In this document: positions 36,801 through 47,671 of the stretch, in pieces
Position numbering within the stretch: the stretch's first letter is position 1
Layout of the letters: every line of letters starts with the position of its first letter
From: Hawksworthiomyces lignivorus
Lineage: Eukaryota; Ascomycota; Sordariomycetes; Ophiostomatales; Ophiostomataceae
Length of the DNA: 64,000 bases
Reading direction: 5' to 3'
Assembly: GCA_002917075.1 (NCBI GenBank)
Contig: NTMA01000002.1
Span: forward strand, 62,001 to 126,000
Notes under the pieces: generated by a model
What the model saw: the letters and a program-made list of their open reading frames with translations, nothing else
What the model was told of the DNA's origin: nothing
The model's database searches: none
Position numbers and translations under genes: made by a program

Positions 36801-39053
36801 ATGCATCTTTGTGTACGAAATGAGACAGCTGCAAATTGACTTACAGATTTGTATTACATCAAAAGTATAGTAAAGCAAGACGGGACAAGACTGAAGCAAG
36901 CAGAAGGAATTCACCTTCGTTTTTGCTTCTTCCCTCCGAACCCTTGTCTCTTGGCGTATCGGGCTTCCTTTCTTCTCTTCTTTCCTGTCCTAATGTAACC
37001 CCAGCTTTTAGCCACAACAAAAAAACGTGGTGTAAAAGTGCACGCTATCTAGCCCACTTGCGTGCAGTTTATTACAGTGCAACATTTCCCAAAATGTTTA
37101 GACTCTCTTCCCGAGAATCGATGTTTTTTTCATCTTTCAGTGACTAGCCTGCTGGCCTGTTTCATCCCTCCACCCTGCCTATTGCTCTATTCTGTGTACC
37201 TATGCATTGCATGGTCTTGCTTCTTCTGGGTTCCCTTGAGGTGCTCGTATATCTGTAGCTACCTTCTTCCCTGCCGTGTCTCCCCCTCTCTTCGGGGGCA
37301 GCGTCCTCGTGAACAACTTCCCCTTTGCTATGCTTCTGGCTCCGCCTCGTACTTCCTAACATGTCCAGTCCACACAGCTAGCAATATCCTTCCGCTTCTC
37401 TTCTACGTTTTCGTCGACGATGCACGTAACTTCATGCTAATCTTTCCATTGGGCAAACTACCACCACCGCTACTGCTTCTGCGTAGCTTCCCACCCCCCA
37501 AATTCCCATCTAGCCCCCTCATTCTCATTTCACCATCGACCTATGCAAGAAGCTCCACTCCTCAAAACAAGAGGGAAATGAGAAGAGCACAAAGAGGGAT
37601 AAAAACAGATGGCCCTGTGGCGATCTCGTCTAACTTTCGCCTACTCACGGCTTGGTTGAAAGCCTCAACATATCTTTACCGTCTTTCTGTTTTATGTTAC
37701 TGTTTATTTTATTTTTTTCTTTTGATTTATTTTCCGGGCCGAGTTGGAAAGATGGAGGAAAAATATCTTACGATTATTGTCTTCAAGTATACCTTGAAGA
37801 CCTCGACTCTCACCCGGTTCCTTGGGTTGGCACTCCTTTTTTCTTATTGCCCGTGCTATATTACTTTCTTCTCTCACTAGTTCATTTTCTTACCTTTGAG
37901 CATATATTCAAAGGAGACAAAAATCCGCTGTTTCCGTTCTCTGCCGCTGTTTAGTCTTCTTCTGGACGTTCCGTCTTTGCCCATACACTGAGACTCTTAT
38001 TTTTGATAATTCGTAAGAAACAAAGCACTGGTCTTACCCATTTTCCACATACCGAAATGATACACATACATGTATAGCTACATACATACAACGACAGGAC
38101 CCTTCACTCCCAAGACTGACTAACACAAACGACAGAAGGCCCACATATATAAACTTTATATTTTACCCTTTTTTCTTCCTCTTCTAGAACCCGGCCAGCC
38201 AGGTGCCTGTCACTCACAATCTTTAAGGCTTTCTGGATTCATTACCGAGCCTCTTTCCCCTTTGTATCTCTTGAAACCATCGTCTCTCTTTTCGTATTTC
38301 CTCCTGTGCCCCTACTTACTAGCTACAATATTGTCAACAAATGTAGCTAGTCATTACCTTTCATGAAATTTGACGACAAAGTTGTTTCTCACAACTAGTG
38401 TCGGAAGATAGACTTTTTTTCTTCAGCAACTACTTGGCCGTGAATGATTTTTATGCAGTCGGCAATAGAGGAAAGAGAGAGCCAAGTCACACTCCGTCGA
38501 GAAAGTTAAAGACTAGGTAACGCCAGAAGCCGAAGTGGCAAGAGGTGGCCTGCACTTTGTTGTGAGTAATATGCACCGGCTTTGCTCTTCCTTTTTCTCT
38601 AACTCTCCCGACAAGTCATTAAAAAAAAAGAGCTCAGAGAATGAAAGTCTTTATTTCTATACGATGTGAATCTGTCTGTGCTAACGGTAGTACGAAAGCC
38701 CAAGAGTTAAGAAGAAGCAGAAGACACACCTTTTACCATCGTGAATGGGAGCATGGTGAAGGCCCTACCATCTCGCGTTTCGTGCTGAAAAGATCTTTCA
38801 AGCCGAAGCTTGACGTTTTCTGCGGTCTGTTATCGCCATTTCCTGCCTGTCAAACAGCTCAAAAGGGAAAAAAATTGAATGCTAACCTTATAAAAGTTGT
38901 GTTTTAACTACAAACGTAAACAGTCGCACCCATCAACAAAAATATTTTCAGCATCTACTGTTTAATTTTCTCGGCAACAAAGCTTCTTTTGCTTTGCCAG
39001 TGACAGCAACTTTAGAGAGCTATTTGCCCAGAAGCAGATTAAGCTAAATTAAA
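30850..39053. other. 8.2-kb gene-free stretch before D-lactate dehydrogenase
   Basis: It begins with the 3' UTR of eS4. Two perfect 14-bp palindromes lie at 31406-31419 (CCCACATATGTGGG) and 31970-31983 (CGACTACGTAGTCG). From about 36.05 to 37.95 kb the + strand is strongly C/T-rich, like leaders of other genes here, and includes a 272-codon frame (37062-37880) rich in Leu, Phe, Ser, Pro and Cys. I attribute that frame to stop-codon depletion in C/T-rich DNA. No recognised domain was found anywhere in the stretch. Confidence 0.5.
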
Positions 39054-40950
39054 ATGGCTGCTACTCTTTTCACTCGAGCCACATCACCCTTGGCTGGTCG
39101 CTCTGCTAGAACCGCATTGGTTCGAGGCCGAAGCGGAAGTAAACGACCTATTAGCGTCTTTACGCCGCTCCGCCAGCAGAGAGCCGAGCCACTGATTCCA
39201 ACCAACAAAACAACGCCTACCAGCGCTGCAGTGGGCACTTGGTGGACTAACCAGCGCGCATTTGCAGTTGCGGCAGCAGCCGGTCTGGCTGGATGGGGCC
39301 TGGCAGCGATATATTTCAGCGACTGGCCAAACAACAGCGTGATGCGGCTAGATAGTCGGAAGACTCCACCTCGCTATGCCGGCATGCGAGAAATGGAACT
39401 GGTGCGTTTTGCATGTTTGTCTTCGTGGGCCCCTTTAATCCACTCTAAAGACCCCATATATCTTACTTCTTGCCCAGGCCATTGAAGAGATCCGCCGCGA
39501 GATCAAAGGTGAAGATATCATTTCGACGGATCCCGAGGACTTGCTCGCGCATGGCTACTCAGAATGGTCGACGACGAACCCAGATGGTCTTCCAGTGGCC
39601 GTGGCTTATCCGCGCTCTACAGAGCAAGTATCTGTCATCGCTCGTCTGTGTCACCAGCATCGTGTTCCCGTGATTCCATATTCGGGTGGATCCAGCCTCG
39701 AAGGCAACTTTTCGGCGCCATACGGAGGCATAAGTGTAGACTTTGCTTACATGGACAAGATTGTGCAATTCAACAAGGACGACATGGACGTTGTGGTGCA
39801 GCCGAGTATTGGTTGGCAAGATCTGAACGACCAATTGTCTAAGATGGACAGCGGGCTGTTTTTCCCCATTGACCCCGGCCCGAGCGCCAAGATCGGTGGC
39901 ATGATCGGCACGAACTGCTCCGGCACAAATGCTGTCAAGTACGGCACCATGAAGGATTGGGTCATTAACTTGACGGTGGTGCTGGCAGATGGCACTATCA
40001 TCAAGACACGCCGCCGGCCCCGCAAGTCCTCGGCGGGGTATAATCTGAACGGGTTGTTCGTTGGATCCGAGGGGACACTGGGCCTGGTGACAGAAGCTAC
40101 GCTAAAGCTGACTGTAGTTCCTGAGGAACTATCAGTGGCGGTGGTAACGTTTCCCACGATCCGAGACGCAGCATCGGCAGCTGCTGAGGTGATGCAGACC
40201 GGCATACCGGTAGCTGCCATGGAGATAATGGACGAAGTGCAGATGCACGTGGTTAACCTGGGCGGTGCGACTGCACCACGTGTGTGGAAAGAGATGCCGA
40301 CGCTCTTTTTCAAATTTGCTGGTACGAAAGCAAGCGTCCGGGACAACATCCAGAACGTGCAAAAGATTACGGGCCGAAACAACGGATCGAATTTTGAGTT
40401 CGCTCATGACGCTCGCGAACAAAAACTTTTGTGGTCAGCACGTAAAGAGTCACTATGGTCGATGCTTGCCTTGCGCAAAGAGGGTGAAGAGGTCTGGAGC
40501 ACGGACGTAGCCGTTCCTTTTAGCCGGCTCGCTGACATCATCGAAGTTAGTAAGAAAGAGATGGATGACCTTGGATTGTTTGCCAGCATCCTGGGCCACA
40601 TTGGTGACGGCAACTTTCATGAGAGCATTATCTACAACAGGACGAAGGCTGAGGAGCGGGATAAAGTCGAAGCATGCGTCAAGAACATGGTCAAGCGAGC
40701 CCTTGAAATGGAAGGTACATGCACTGGAGAGCATTCGGTCGGCTGGGGCAAGAAGGAGTCATTACTCCTAGAAGTAGGACCAGCAACGCTTGGAGTGATG
40801 AAAGCAATCAAAGCGGCCTTGGATCCGCACTGGATTATGTGAGCTCTGACTCTGTGATATTATACGATCCGTCTTCTTTGTGTCCAATTCTGTGCTAACA
40901 GATTGCCTAGGAATCCAGGAAAAATTTTTGATCGGCAATATATGGCTTGA
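39054..40950 (+). CDS. DLD1: D-lactate dehydrogenase (cytochrome), mitochondrial
   Basis: A FAD flavoenzyme oxidising D-lactate to pyruvate and passing electrons to cytochrome c at the inner mitochondrial membrane. Three exons: 39054-39401, 39478-40838 and 40911-40950, with introns of 76 bp (GTGCGT) and 72 bp (GTGAGC, branch GCTAAC), giving 582 residues. Residues 1-50 form an Arg/Ser-rich, acid-poor targeting sequence, followed by a membrane segment at about 69-88. The FAD-binding PCMH-type domain runs from about 160: SGGSSLEGN at 186-194, then GMIGTNCSGTNAVKYG and GLFVGSEGTLGLVTEA. The C-terminal FAD-linked oxidase domain has HIGDGNFHE and GTCTGEHSVGWGKK. The last exon supplies the conserved NPGKIFD end, with Met split by intron 2. 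The family is certain; the exact 2-hydroxyacid preferred is inferred. Confidence 0.94.
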
Positions 40951-41399
40951 AAAAAATTCAGCTGAAGTCAGCGTGAAGATAATTTGAGTGAGCAAGGGGG
41001 CAACGTGAGTCGTTGTGGAGCTGGAACAATTACAGATCATTTCTTAGGACCATTTTACTCTTTTTTGTATACTGGATTGGGCAACCAAATCAAGTGTCAT
41101 TTGCATTGAGGAGGGAAACTATTGCTGGCTGCTCTGCTGATGATGATAGATGTGGAGTTGTTCTATTTGATGGGAGAGGAAACAAACCAAGCGGAATAAC
41201 GAATATTCACCTTGCACTGCCAACGAGATGGTTGCGCAATGGGGCCGAACACTATACAATGCTTTTCGTAACAGCACGATTCTGCTATTAGCATTTTTCT
41301 TTTCTCTGAAGAACATCTTCCTAGTGCATGGTGCTGGTCTTGAGCTTATTGTTGTTTTCCTTCATTTTGAGTATTGCTGTGGCTCATATTTCACTGTTT

Positions 41400-42577
41400 G
41401 GGTCTATGACGATGAGAGGGACGGGCTGGATTCAGAGACCTGATTTGCATTTTGGTGTTTCTTTTTCTTCTATTTTTTTTTTTCATCTTTCTTATATGAT
41501 AGGCATTTCCGAGCAGGTTTATTTGTCGTATTTCTTCTATTTTGAATGATCCATTTCGTCCGTTTACTCTTCATTTTTATTTTTATACTTTTCGTTTGTC
41601 TTGAAAGACGCACCTCGCCATTTCCGTCTTTCTCTCAAGCTTTAACTTCGTTCCCTAGTTTCTCTGACATCAATATAAGATTGCCTTCTGCTTGCCTTAT
41701 CTGCAAACACTGAATGTATCCTTATATCGTGTTCTTTGATCACTGATTGTCATCTCATTCTTCTCTTAGCTTCCGCTAGTTCCTTTGACTTTCTTCTCAA
41801 ATATACTTATTGAAATTTAACAATTCATTTCTTAATACGTTGGTGAGAATTCGCTCTATCTACGTACTGTATGCTTCGACATTGCACTACCAAGCTTATC
41901 GCACCTTCCTCCTTGTACCAAATACAAGGGCTGGACTGATCCCTTATTGAACACAGCCAGGAAAGCTTAGGTTGATACTATCTTGAGACATCAATCAATA
42001 GCCAGTTCATGATATGAATTTTCTCAAACACTTCTATTCGTTTTACTTGACAAGGTATGAGAAACTACATGTGACAGGTAGCTGGCACTTCCTCATTATC
42101 TGTCGGACCGATCCAAACACGATCCATCTACATTCTGCACCCCCTTTCATTAGTCCTCTACTGCGTTGTTGTCTTTTCTCTTCGTCTTAATTTCCTCTTT
42201 CACATTTTCCTTGCTCGTCTCGTTGCCACATTTCTCTCTCGGGTTTCTAAAAACCTTTTTTCTTTTCTTCTTTTTTCTTCTTCAACTTTCCAGTTTTTCA
42301 ATCCCATCTCTTCGAAAAGCATTAAAAAGCCCATGGGATTTTTTTTAGAGCAGCTAGCTACTCTTTGCTCGTATCTACTACCAGACGGCATATCCTTCGA
42401 AAGGGCATACGATTTTCGCCTAACTATTCGCATTATTTTTAGCCATAGCCTTCGCTAGAACCACAAACATACAAGACGACATGTAAGATAGGCACCATCC
42501 CCAGGACTCCATAAGTAGCTAGGTAAATATAGTGATAGCTAACGTTGCTCTTTCAGTGTCCCGTTCGCTAGCTTAGT
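41400..42577 (+). promoter_or_regulatory. Pyrimidine-rich leader upstream of the RdRP
   Basis: The interval from the D-lactate dehydrogenase stop to the RdRP ATG is T/C-rich on the + strand, most strongly 41450-41660 and 42140-42310. It resembles the leaders of the other + strand genes here. The transcription start is not evident. Short upstream frames are present. Confidence 0.45.
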
Positions 42578-45500
42578 ATGGCAGCTCTATATGGACGGCA
42601 GGCCCAGCGGATGCCACCAAATGCCGCGTTTGAAGGCTCCAATAGCGATAACAAGGGCAATATTGACTCCTTACCACCTTCTCCCCGAGGTGCCGATAAC
42701 AAACCGCCGCGACTTGTGTCTTGGATAGACCGGGGCTTCAAAATCATGGTCGTTCAGCTCAGCCAGGTGCCTAGCGAGGTAACCACCTTGGATGTATACC
42801 AATCTATGGCTCCACTCGCAGTGCTTTCCATAGATATAATGGAAAACAACAAAGGCGAGCGTTCTGGAGACATCCGCGTGCGTCTCGTCCCGCCCCGATT
42901 TGATTATTGGTATGACCACGCTTGGCGCCTCCAGCCTCAAAATTTGCCTGGCCGCTCGGTACTCGTCTCTGCGCATGTTGATAATCGTGGATTTGGCGGC
43001 CGATACAAGGACTACACACAAACTCCCCTACGCTATTGGGTTGTCAGTCGAGTGGATTTCGATCTGGCTGTCTTGGGACAGGGATTCATGTACCAAAATA
43101 ACACCATGATGGTCATGGATGAAATCCATAAAGTGGAAGGAATCTCCGATGGCACGGAGGCAGAATTCAAAGTGAATTTTCGTAACCGCGAGTTCTCCAT
43201 ATTTGTGAATCGGTGCTTCGAAGAGTCGCCATCAATTTCTTCGGCATATCGCGATGCAACAACGCCCACTATAGCAAGACGTCTTTCCATTCGATACCGC
43301 ATTGACATTAAATTCTGCTGGATTAAAAATATGTATGAGAAACGGCTGTCTGAAGGGCGTTTTTGCGTAATTGTGGTCCTAGACTCTCCCCCGGCATATT
43401 GGCGTAAGATACGAGATGTGGCCGCGTCGCATGGCGAGGACAGACTGGCTTGGAATGGAATGGAACAATGGGTGCGAATGACGTCGTTGAATGTGGACCA
43501 ACGAACTATCCGCGATTCTGCAATTTCTTTGCGTGGAACTTTCCCAATGGGGCAGGCTGTCGACATCGGTCGCTGGAGCACTTTCAGTCTTGGCCTCCAC
43601 CAGAAGGACTTTAACGAGTGGCAGGACGCAGCGGCTCGCTTGCGAGACTATGATATCTGGGTGAAGTCTTGTTCTGAGTTTCGATTTCTTCCTCGGGACG
43701 ACCGCAACATGTGGGCATGTATCGAAGACGAGAGATCTCTCTTTCCAACATCCATGTCAAAACTGTCGCCTAATAACGTCCATCAGCTATCCCGCCGGCT
43801 CTCGTTTGATGTGGCCTACCAACTAGAAGTGTGCATATCTTGTGGTATTCTACAAGAGAACACACTGGACATAATATTCCTTGAGAGCTTGGCTGCCATG
43901 ACTCCGGACCACGCCAGACGCATGCTAGAGTATGTAACAGAACGAGGCAAGCGAATTTACTGGCCGCACGCGATTTTCCGAGACCCTCGAGCAACTTCGT
44001 ATTGGCGAAAAGCACCAGAATATGCATACTCAGATAAAGACCGTCCGGTATACATACGAAAAGCTATTGTCACGTCGACGACTATCCGCTTCTACACTCC
44101 AGCCTTGGAGGCAGGCAACCGAGTGTTGCGTCAATTTTGCGAGCACCATGATCGCTTCCTGCGAGTCCAGTTTACAGACGAGTTAGTCTTGGGCCGATTA
44201 AGTGGTGGTCCTAATACGCGGCGAGCAGATGATTGTTTCTCGCGAGTCTTTAGGGCTCTGAAGAATGGGATCCATGTGGGCGGACGCCACTTTGATTTTT
44301 TGGCGTTTGGAAACTCGCAACTACGTGAAAATGCTGCATATTTTTTTGCTCCAACAGATCTAATATCTTGCGAAGACATCCGCACCTGGATGGGCAATTT
44401 TAGCCACATCAAGACAGTGGCCAAGTATGCTGCGCGATTAGGCCAGTGCCTGTCCACCACCCAGATGGTGCCTACATTCGGAGTGCCGACCACAGTTCAA
44501 CGCATCTCTGACATTGAGCATGGCCAGTTCTGCTTCACTGACGGCATTGGAAAGATTTCTAAGTGGTGGGCACGTGTAATTGCTACGCATTTTCGTCTTA
44601 ACGACGTTCCCTCAGCCTTGCAGTTCCGCATGGGAGGGTGCAAGGGCGTGTTGGCTGTCTGGCCTGATGTTCCCCCTGGGCAAGTCGTACAGATCCGACC
44701 ATCACAAGAGAAGTTTTTGACCGCAGGTCGATCCAACGTCCTCGAGATCGTCCGGTGTTCCGAGACTGCAACGGCGACCCTGAACCAGCAGACGATTATT
44801 CTACTTTTATCATTAGGTGTTCCTTCAAATGTTTTTATCGACCTGCTTAACGAGGAGTTCCTAGGGCTAGATGTCGTCATGAATGACCCGCGAAAGGCCG
44901 TCAATCGGCTTATGCTGCGCGTCGATCAAAACCAAGTTACCCCTATGATTGCAGACATGGTCAAAGCCGGCTTTATGCGCTCGGACGAGCCATTTGTTTG
45001 GGCATTGCTGCAACTATGGCGTTCTTGGACGCTCAAGGCTCTCAAAGAGAAGGCTCGAATAACCGTTGAGAAGAGTGCCTTTGTTCTAGGTTGTGTGGAT
45101 GAGACCGACACACTGCGTGGTCATAAGAATAAATTGACGAAAGGTGGAGCTGGAGATAGCCTAGAAAACACAATAGATGACGAAGCCTCCCCATTACCTC
45201 AAATATTCTTGCAAGTACCAGATATGGAATATAAAGAGCATGGATATACCATATCAGTTCATGGTGCCAGGCGAGCTGCAACAAACAGGCGCAAATATAA
45301 AGTCATTACGGGCGTTTGTCTCGTAGGCCGAAACCCGTCTCTACACCCAGGCGATCTACGAGTTGTTGAGGCAGTTGATGTGGCGGCTTTGCGCCATCTC
45401 CGAGATGTTGTTGTTTTCCCACGCACGGGCGACAGAGACATACCCGGAATGTGTTCAGGCGGTGACCTCGATGGTGATGACTATTTTGTAATTTGGGACA

Positions 45501-47671
45501 AGCGTCTCTTACCCCCGAAAAACTTTTGGAATTATGAAGCGATGGACTCCAATCCTATACGTGAACCGGACATTGACAACGTTACTCCTCGTCATCTCAT
45601 TTCATTTTTTGTGCAGCACATGAAATACGACACGCTCCCACGCATTGCAATGTCCCACCGCGCATATGCTGACCAGCTAGAGAATGGTGCCATGAATCCA
45701 AAATGCCTGGAACTCGCGCAGCTGCACTCTCAAGCAGTTGACTATGCTAAGACTGGCGTGCCCGCTCTTATGCCTCAAAGACTTATGCCCAGTGAATGGC
45801 CACATTGGATGGGCCGGACGTGCAAACGAACGTATTTGTCGAAGACAGCGTTGGGGCGCATTTACGACAGAGTCCAAATCGAAAATTTTGAGCCTGTCTA
45901 CGACAAGCCCTTTGACGTACGCATCTTAAACTACTATCCAAGCTTGGACATGGATTTCTTGCGTCGTGCACGGCGCATCAAAACGCAGTACGATCTCGCA
46001 ATGCGTCGCGCCATGGCTCAAGCAGATGTCGATAATGAGTTTGAGATGTGGACAGGTTTTTCCCTCAATCGGCCACGTGTTGGGACAGATTACAAGGCTG
46101 CAGAAAACATTAGTCGTGTGTTCAAAGTAATCATGTCGCGTTTTCGTCGCCTGTGCCTACAAGAAGTTGGCGATTCGCACGACATCTCAATATTGGGGCC
46201 TTTCGTAGCTGCTATGTACCAGGTCACATATGAGGAAGTGTGTATTACTATTCATGAAATTACACAGACCCAAGTTCGTGCTTCTTCAACCACAAACGAT
46301 GCCACAGAGAGCAGAGTCACCTACAGCCGTTTCCACCCACATACGCATCCTCTCATCAGCTTCCCTTGGCTTTTTCCTCAAGAGCTTACTGCCATTGCCA
46401 ATGCGGTCGATGCAACTCGTCAAGCCAATACAAAGCAAGAAAAGGGAGACAGGAAACATGAGTCTGATCGTCCTGAGGCGGCAATGTTCTATAACTCTCT
46501 AACTAGAGATGCAAAAACGTTCAAAAATTACATTCTGAGTCCCATCGACCTACAGAGAATGGAGTACTTCAATGAAAATGGGGTACCAACTCATCACGGC
46601 GTTCCGCTGGGTATCTCGGTATACGATGATGCTCTTGAAGAAAAAGATGATCAAATGGGAGGTGGCGGCAGCTTCGAGCCCATGTGGGCTCTACCTCCAG
46701 GAAAATCCGAAAGTGACATCATCATCGAACTAACGAAGCCAGCAACTACTCTAGATATGGCTGAACATGGACAAGATGTTCACGATTTTGTTCACAAAAA
46801 GGATTATTCCGATGTCGGTCCTACTGCTGAATGTTTCAGCATAACACAAAAATCAAATCGTGACCGCTTGTGTCGGAACAATGACACTGTCACGTCTTGG
46901 GTAGGTCCTGAAGATGATGCTCTCTCAACCGCGAGTGAAGAGAATACAAAAGAGAAACACAACAAAGACCATTTAGGAATAGACTACACCAAAGCGAAAG
47001 ACTTAGGAGAATATGTTCAAGACTTTTCACCAGCAGAAGTACCAGCTATAGCATTGCCTAATCGACTAATTGAGAACTTCTCAAACATCGATGCAGTAAA
47101 TGCCAGAAAAGGTGAAGAATGCTATATATATCGAAATGGAGGAAACAAATTATTGGAAAATGAGTTGATGATTGTGGTTGAGCGAGAACAAGGGGGTGAC
47201 GATGTTGACGAGAATGACGTTTTTGCTGCTGTCAACAACCTTTTCGGCGAAAATAGCAAACAGATAAAGAAGGAAACTGACGAAACAACCGCGAGCATCA
47301 ATTTACAGGTTGATGAGGGCAATGAGGAATGTTTCGTCTACCACGACAGAACGAAGGAATTCGACCCGAGTATCAGGAACGACACACTCGTCGAATACAA
47401 CAAAGCTTCGACATCTACTATCAGCATTCACAGCGAACTGCAACGTGGCAACGATCTTAATACTAATATAGCTACAAACCGGAGAGACCCAAATTCCAAA
47501 ATTGAAGCAATGACATTTTTGACTTCAGACGTGAATACAGAAGCAAATGTTGATACCGAGCCAAAGAGAGATGCCGAAATGGCTTGGAGGGGCCACCTCG
47601 ACCTTGAAATTCTAGCTTCGCACATCGGTGGTCAACACAGCAAAGTAGATGATTTTATCGAAAATTCCTAG
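42578..47671 (+). CDS. RNA-dependent RNA polymerase, eukaryotic RNAi type (SAD-1/Rdp1-like)
   Basis: A cellular RdRP that makes double-stranded RNA for RNA interference. An uninterrupted frame of 1697 codons. The N-terminal region (about 45-110) may be an RRM-like fold. The catalytic core shows FTDGIGKIS (about 653-661), then FRMGGCKGVL (683-692), and the catalytic GGDLDGDDYFVIWD (961-974), with Asp963, Asp965 and Asp967 as the metal-binding triad. DLDGD, rather than the QDE-1-type DYDGD, suggests the SAD-1/Rdp1 class. ISFPWLFPQEL near 1258 marks the end of the conserved part. The last 400 or so residues are acidic and Ser/Thr/Asn-rich without a recognised domain, making the protein longer than most of the family. 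No intron is needed, although small in-frame introns cannot be excluded. It could act in meiotic silencing or siRNA amplification. Confidence 0.93.
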   Translation: MAALYGRQAQRMPPNAAFEGSNSDNKGNIDSLPPSPRGADNKPPRLVSWIDRGFKIMVVQLSQVPSEVTTLDVYQSMAPLAVLSIDIMENNKGERSGDIRVRLVPPRFDYWYDHAWRLQPQNLPGRSVLVSAHVDNRGFGGRYKDYTQTPLRYWVVSRVDFDLAVLGQGFMYQNNTMMVMDEIHKVEGISDGTEAEFKVNFRNREFSIFVNRCFEESPSISSAYRDATTPTIARRLSIRYRIDIKFCWIKNMYEKRLSEGRFCVIVVLDSPPAYWRKIRDVAASHGEDRLAWNGMEQWVRMTSLNVDQRTIRDSAISLRGTFPMGQAVDIGRWSTFSLGLHQKDFNEWQDAAARLRDYDIWVKSCSEFRFLPRDDRNMWACIEDERSLFPTSMSKLSPNNVHQLSRRLSFDVAYQLEVCISCGILQENTLDIIFLESLAAMTPDHARRMLEYVTERGKRIYWPHAIFRDPRATSYWRKAPEYAYSDKDRPVYIRKAIVTSTTIRFYTPALEAGNRVLRQFCEHHDRFLRVQFTDELVLGRLSGGPNTRRADDCFSRVFRALKNGIHVGGRHFDFLAFGNSQLRENAAYFFAPTDLISCEDIRTWMGNFSHIKTVAKYAARLGQCLSTTQMVPTFGVPTTVQRISDIEHGQFCFTDGIGKISKWWARVIATHFRLNDVPSALQFRMGGCKGVLAVWPDVPPGQVVQIRPSQEKFLTAGRSNVLEIVRCSETATATLNQQTIILLLSLGVPSNVFIDLLNEEFLGLDVVMNDPRKAVNRLMLRVDQNQVTPMIADMVKAGFMRSDEPFVWALLQLWRSWTLKALKEKARITVEKSAFVLGCVDETDTLRGHKNKLTKGGAGDSLENTIDDEASPLPQIFLQVPDMEYKEHGYTISVHGARRAATNRRKYKVITGVCLVGRNPSLHPGDLRVVEAVDVAALRHLRDVVVFPRTGDRDIPGMCSGGDLDGDDYFVIWDKRLLPPKNFWNYEAMDSNPIREPDIDNVTPRHLISFFVQHMKYDTLPRIAMSHRAYADQLENGAMNPKCLELAQLHSQAVDYAKTGVPALMPQRLMPSEWPHWMGRTCKRTYLSKTALGRIYDRVQIENFEPVYDKPFDVRILNYYPSLDMDFLRRARRIKTQYDLAMRRAMAQADVDNEFEMWTGFSLNRPRVGTDYKAAENISRVFKVIMSRFRRLCLQEVGDSHDISILGPFVAAMYQVTYEEVCITIHEITQTQVRASSTTNDATESRVTYSRFHPHTHPLISFPWLFPQELTAIANAVDATRQANTKQEKGDRKHESDRPEAAMFYNSLTRDAKTFKNYILSPIDLQRMEYFNENGVPTHHGVPLGISVYDDALEEKDDQMGGGGSFEPMWALPPGKSESDIIIELTKPATTLDMAEHGQDVHDFVHKKDYSDVGPTAECFSITQKSNRDRLCRNNDTVTSWVGPEDDALSTASEENTKEKHNKDHLGIDYTKAKDLGEYVQDFSPAEVPAIALPNRLIENFSNIDAVNARKGEECYIYRNGGNKLLENELMIVVEREQGGDDVDENDVFAAVNNLFGENSKQIKKETDETTASINLQVDEGNEECFVYHDRTKEFDPSIRNDTLVEYNKASTSTISIHSELQRGNDLNTNIATNRRDPNSKIEAMTFLTSDVNTEANVDTEPKRDAEMAWRGHLDLEILASHIGGQHSKVDDFIENS

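Noticed and set aside
37062..37880. 272-codon + strand frame
   Set aside because: Composition is dominated by Leu, Phe, Ser, Pro and Cys as expected from C/T-rich DNA where stops are rare; no domain, no ordered membrane pattern, no splice-consistent extension.
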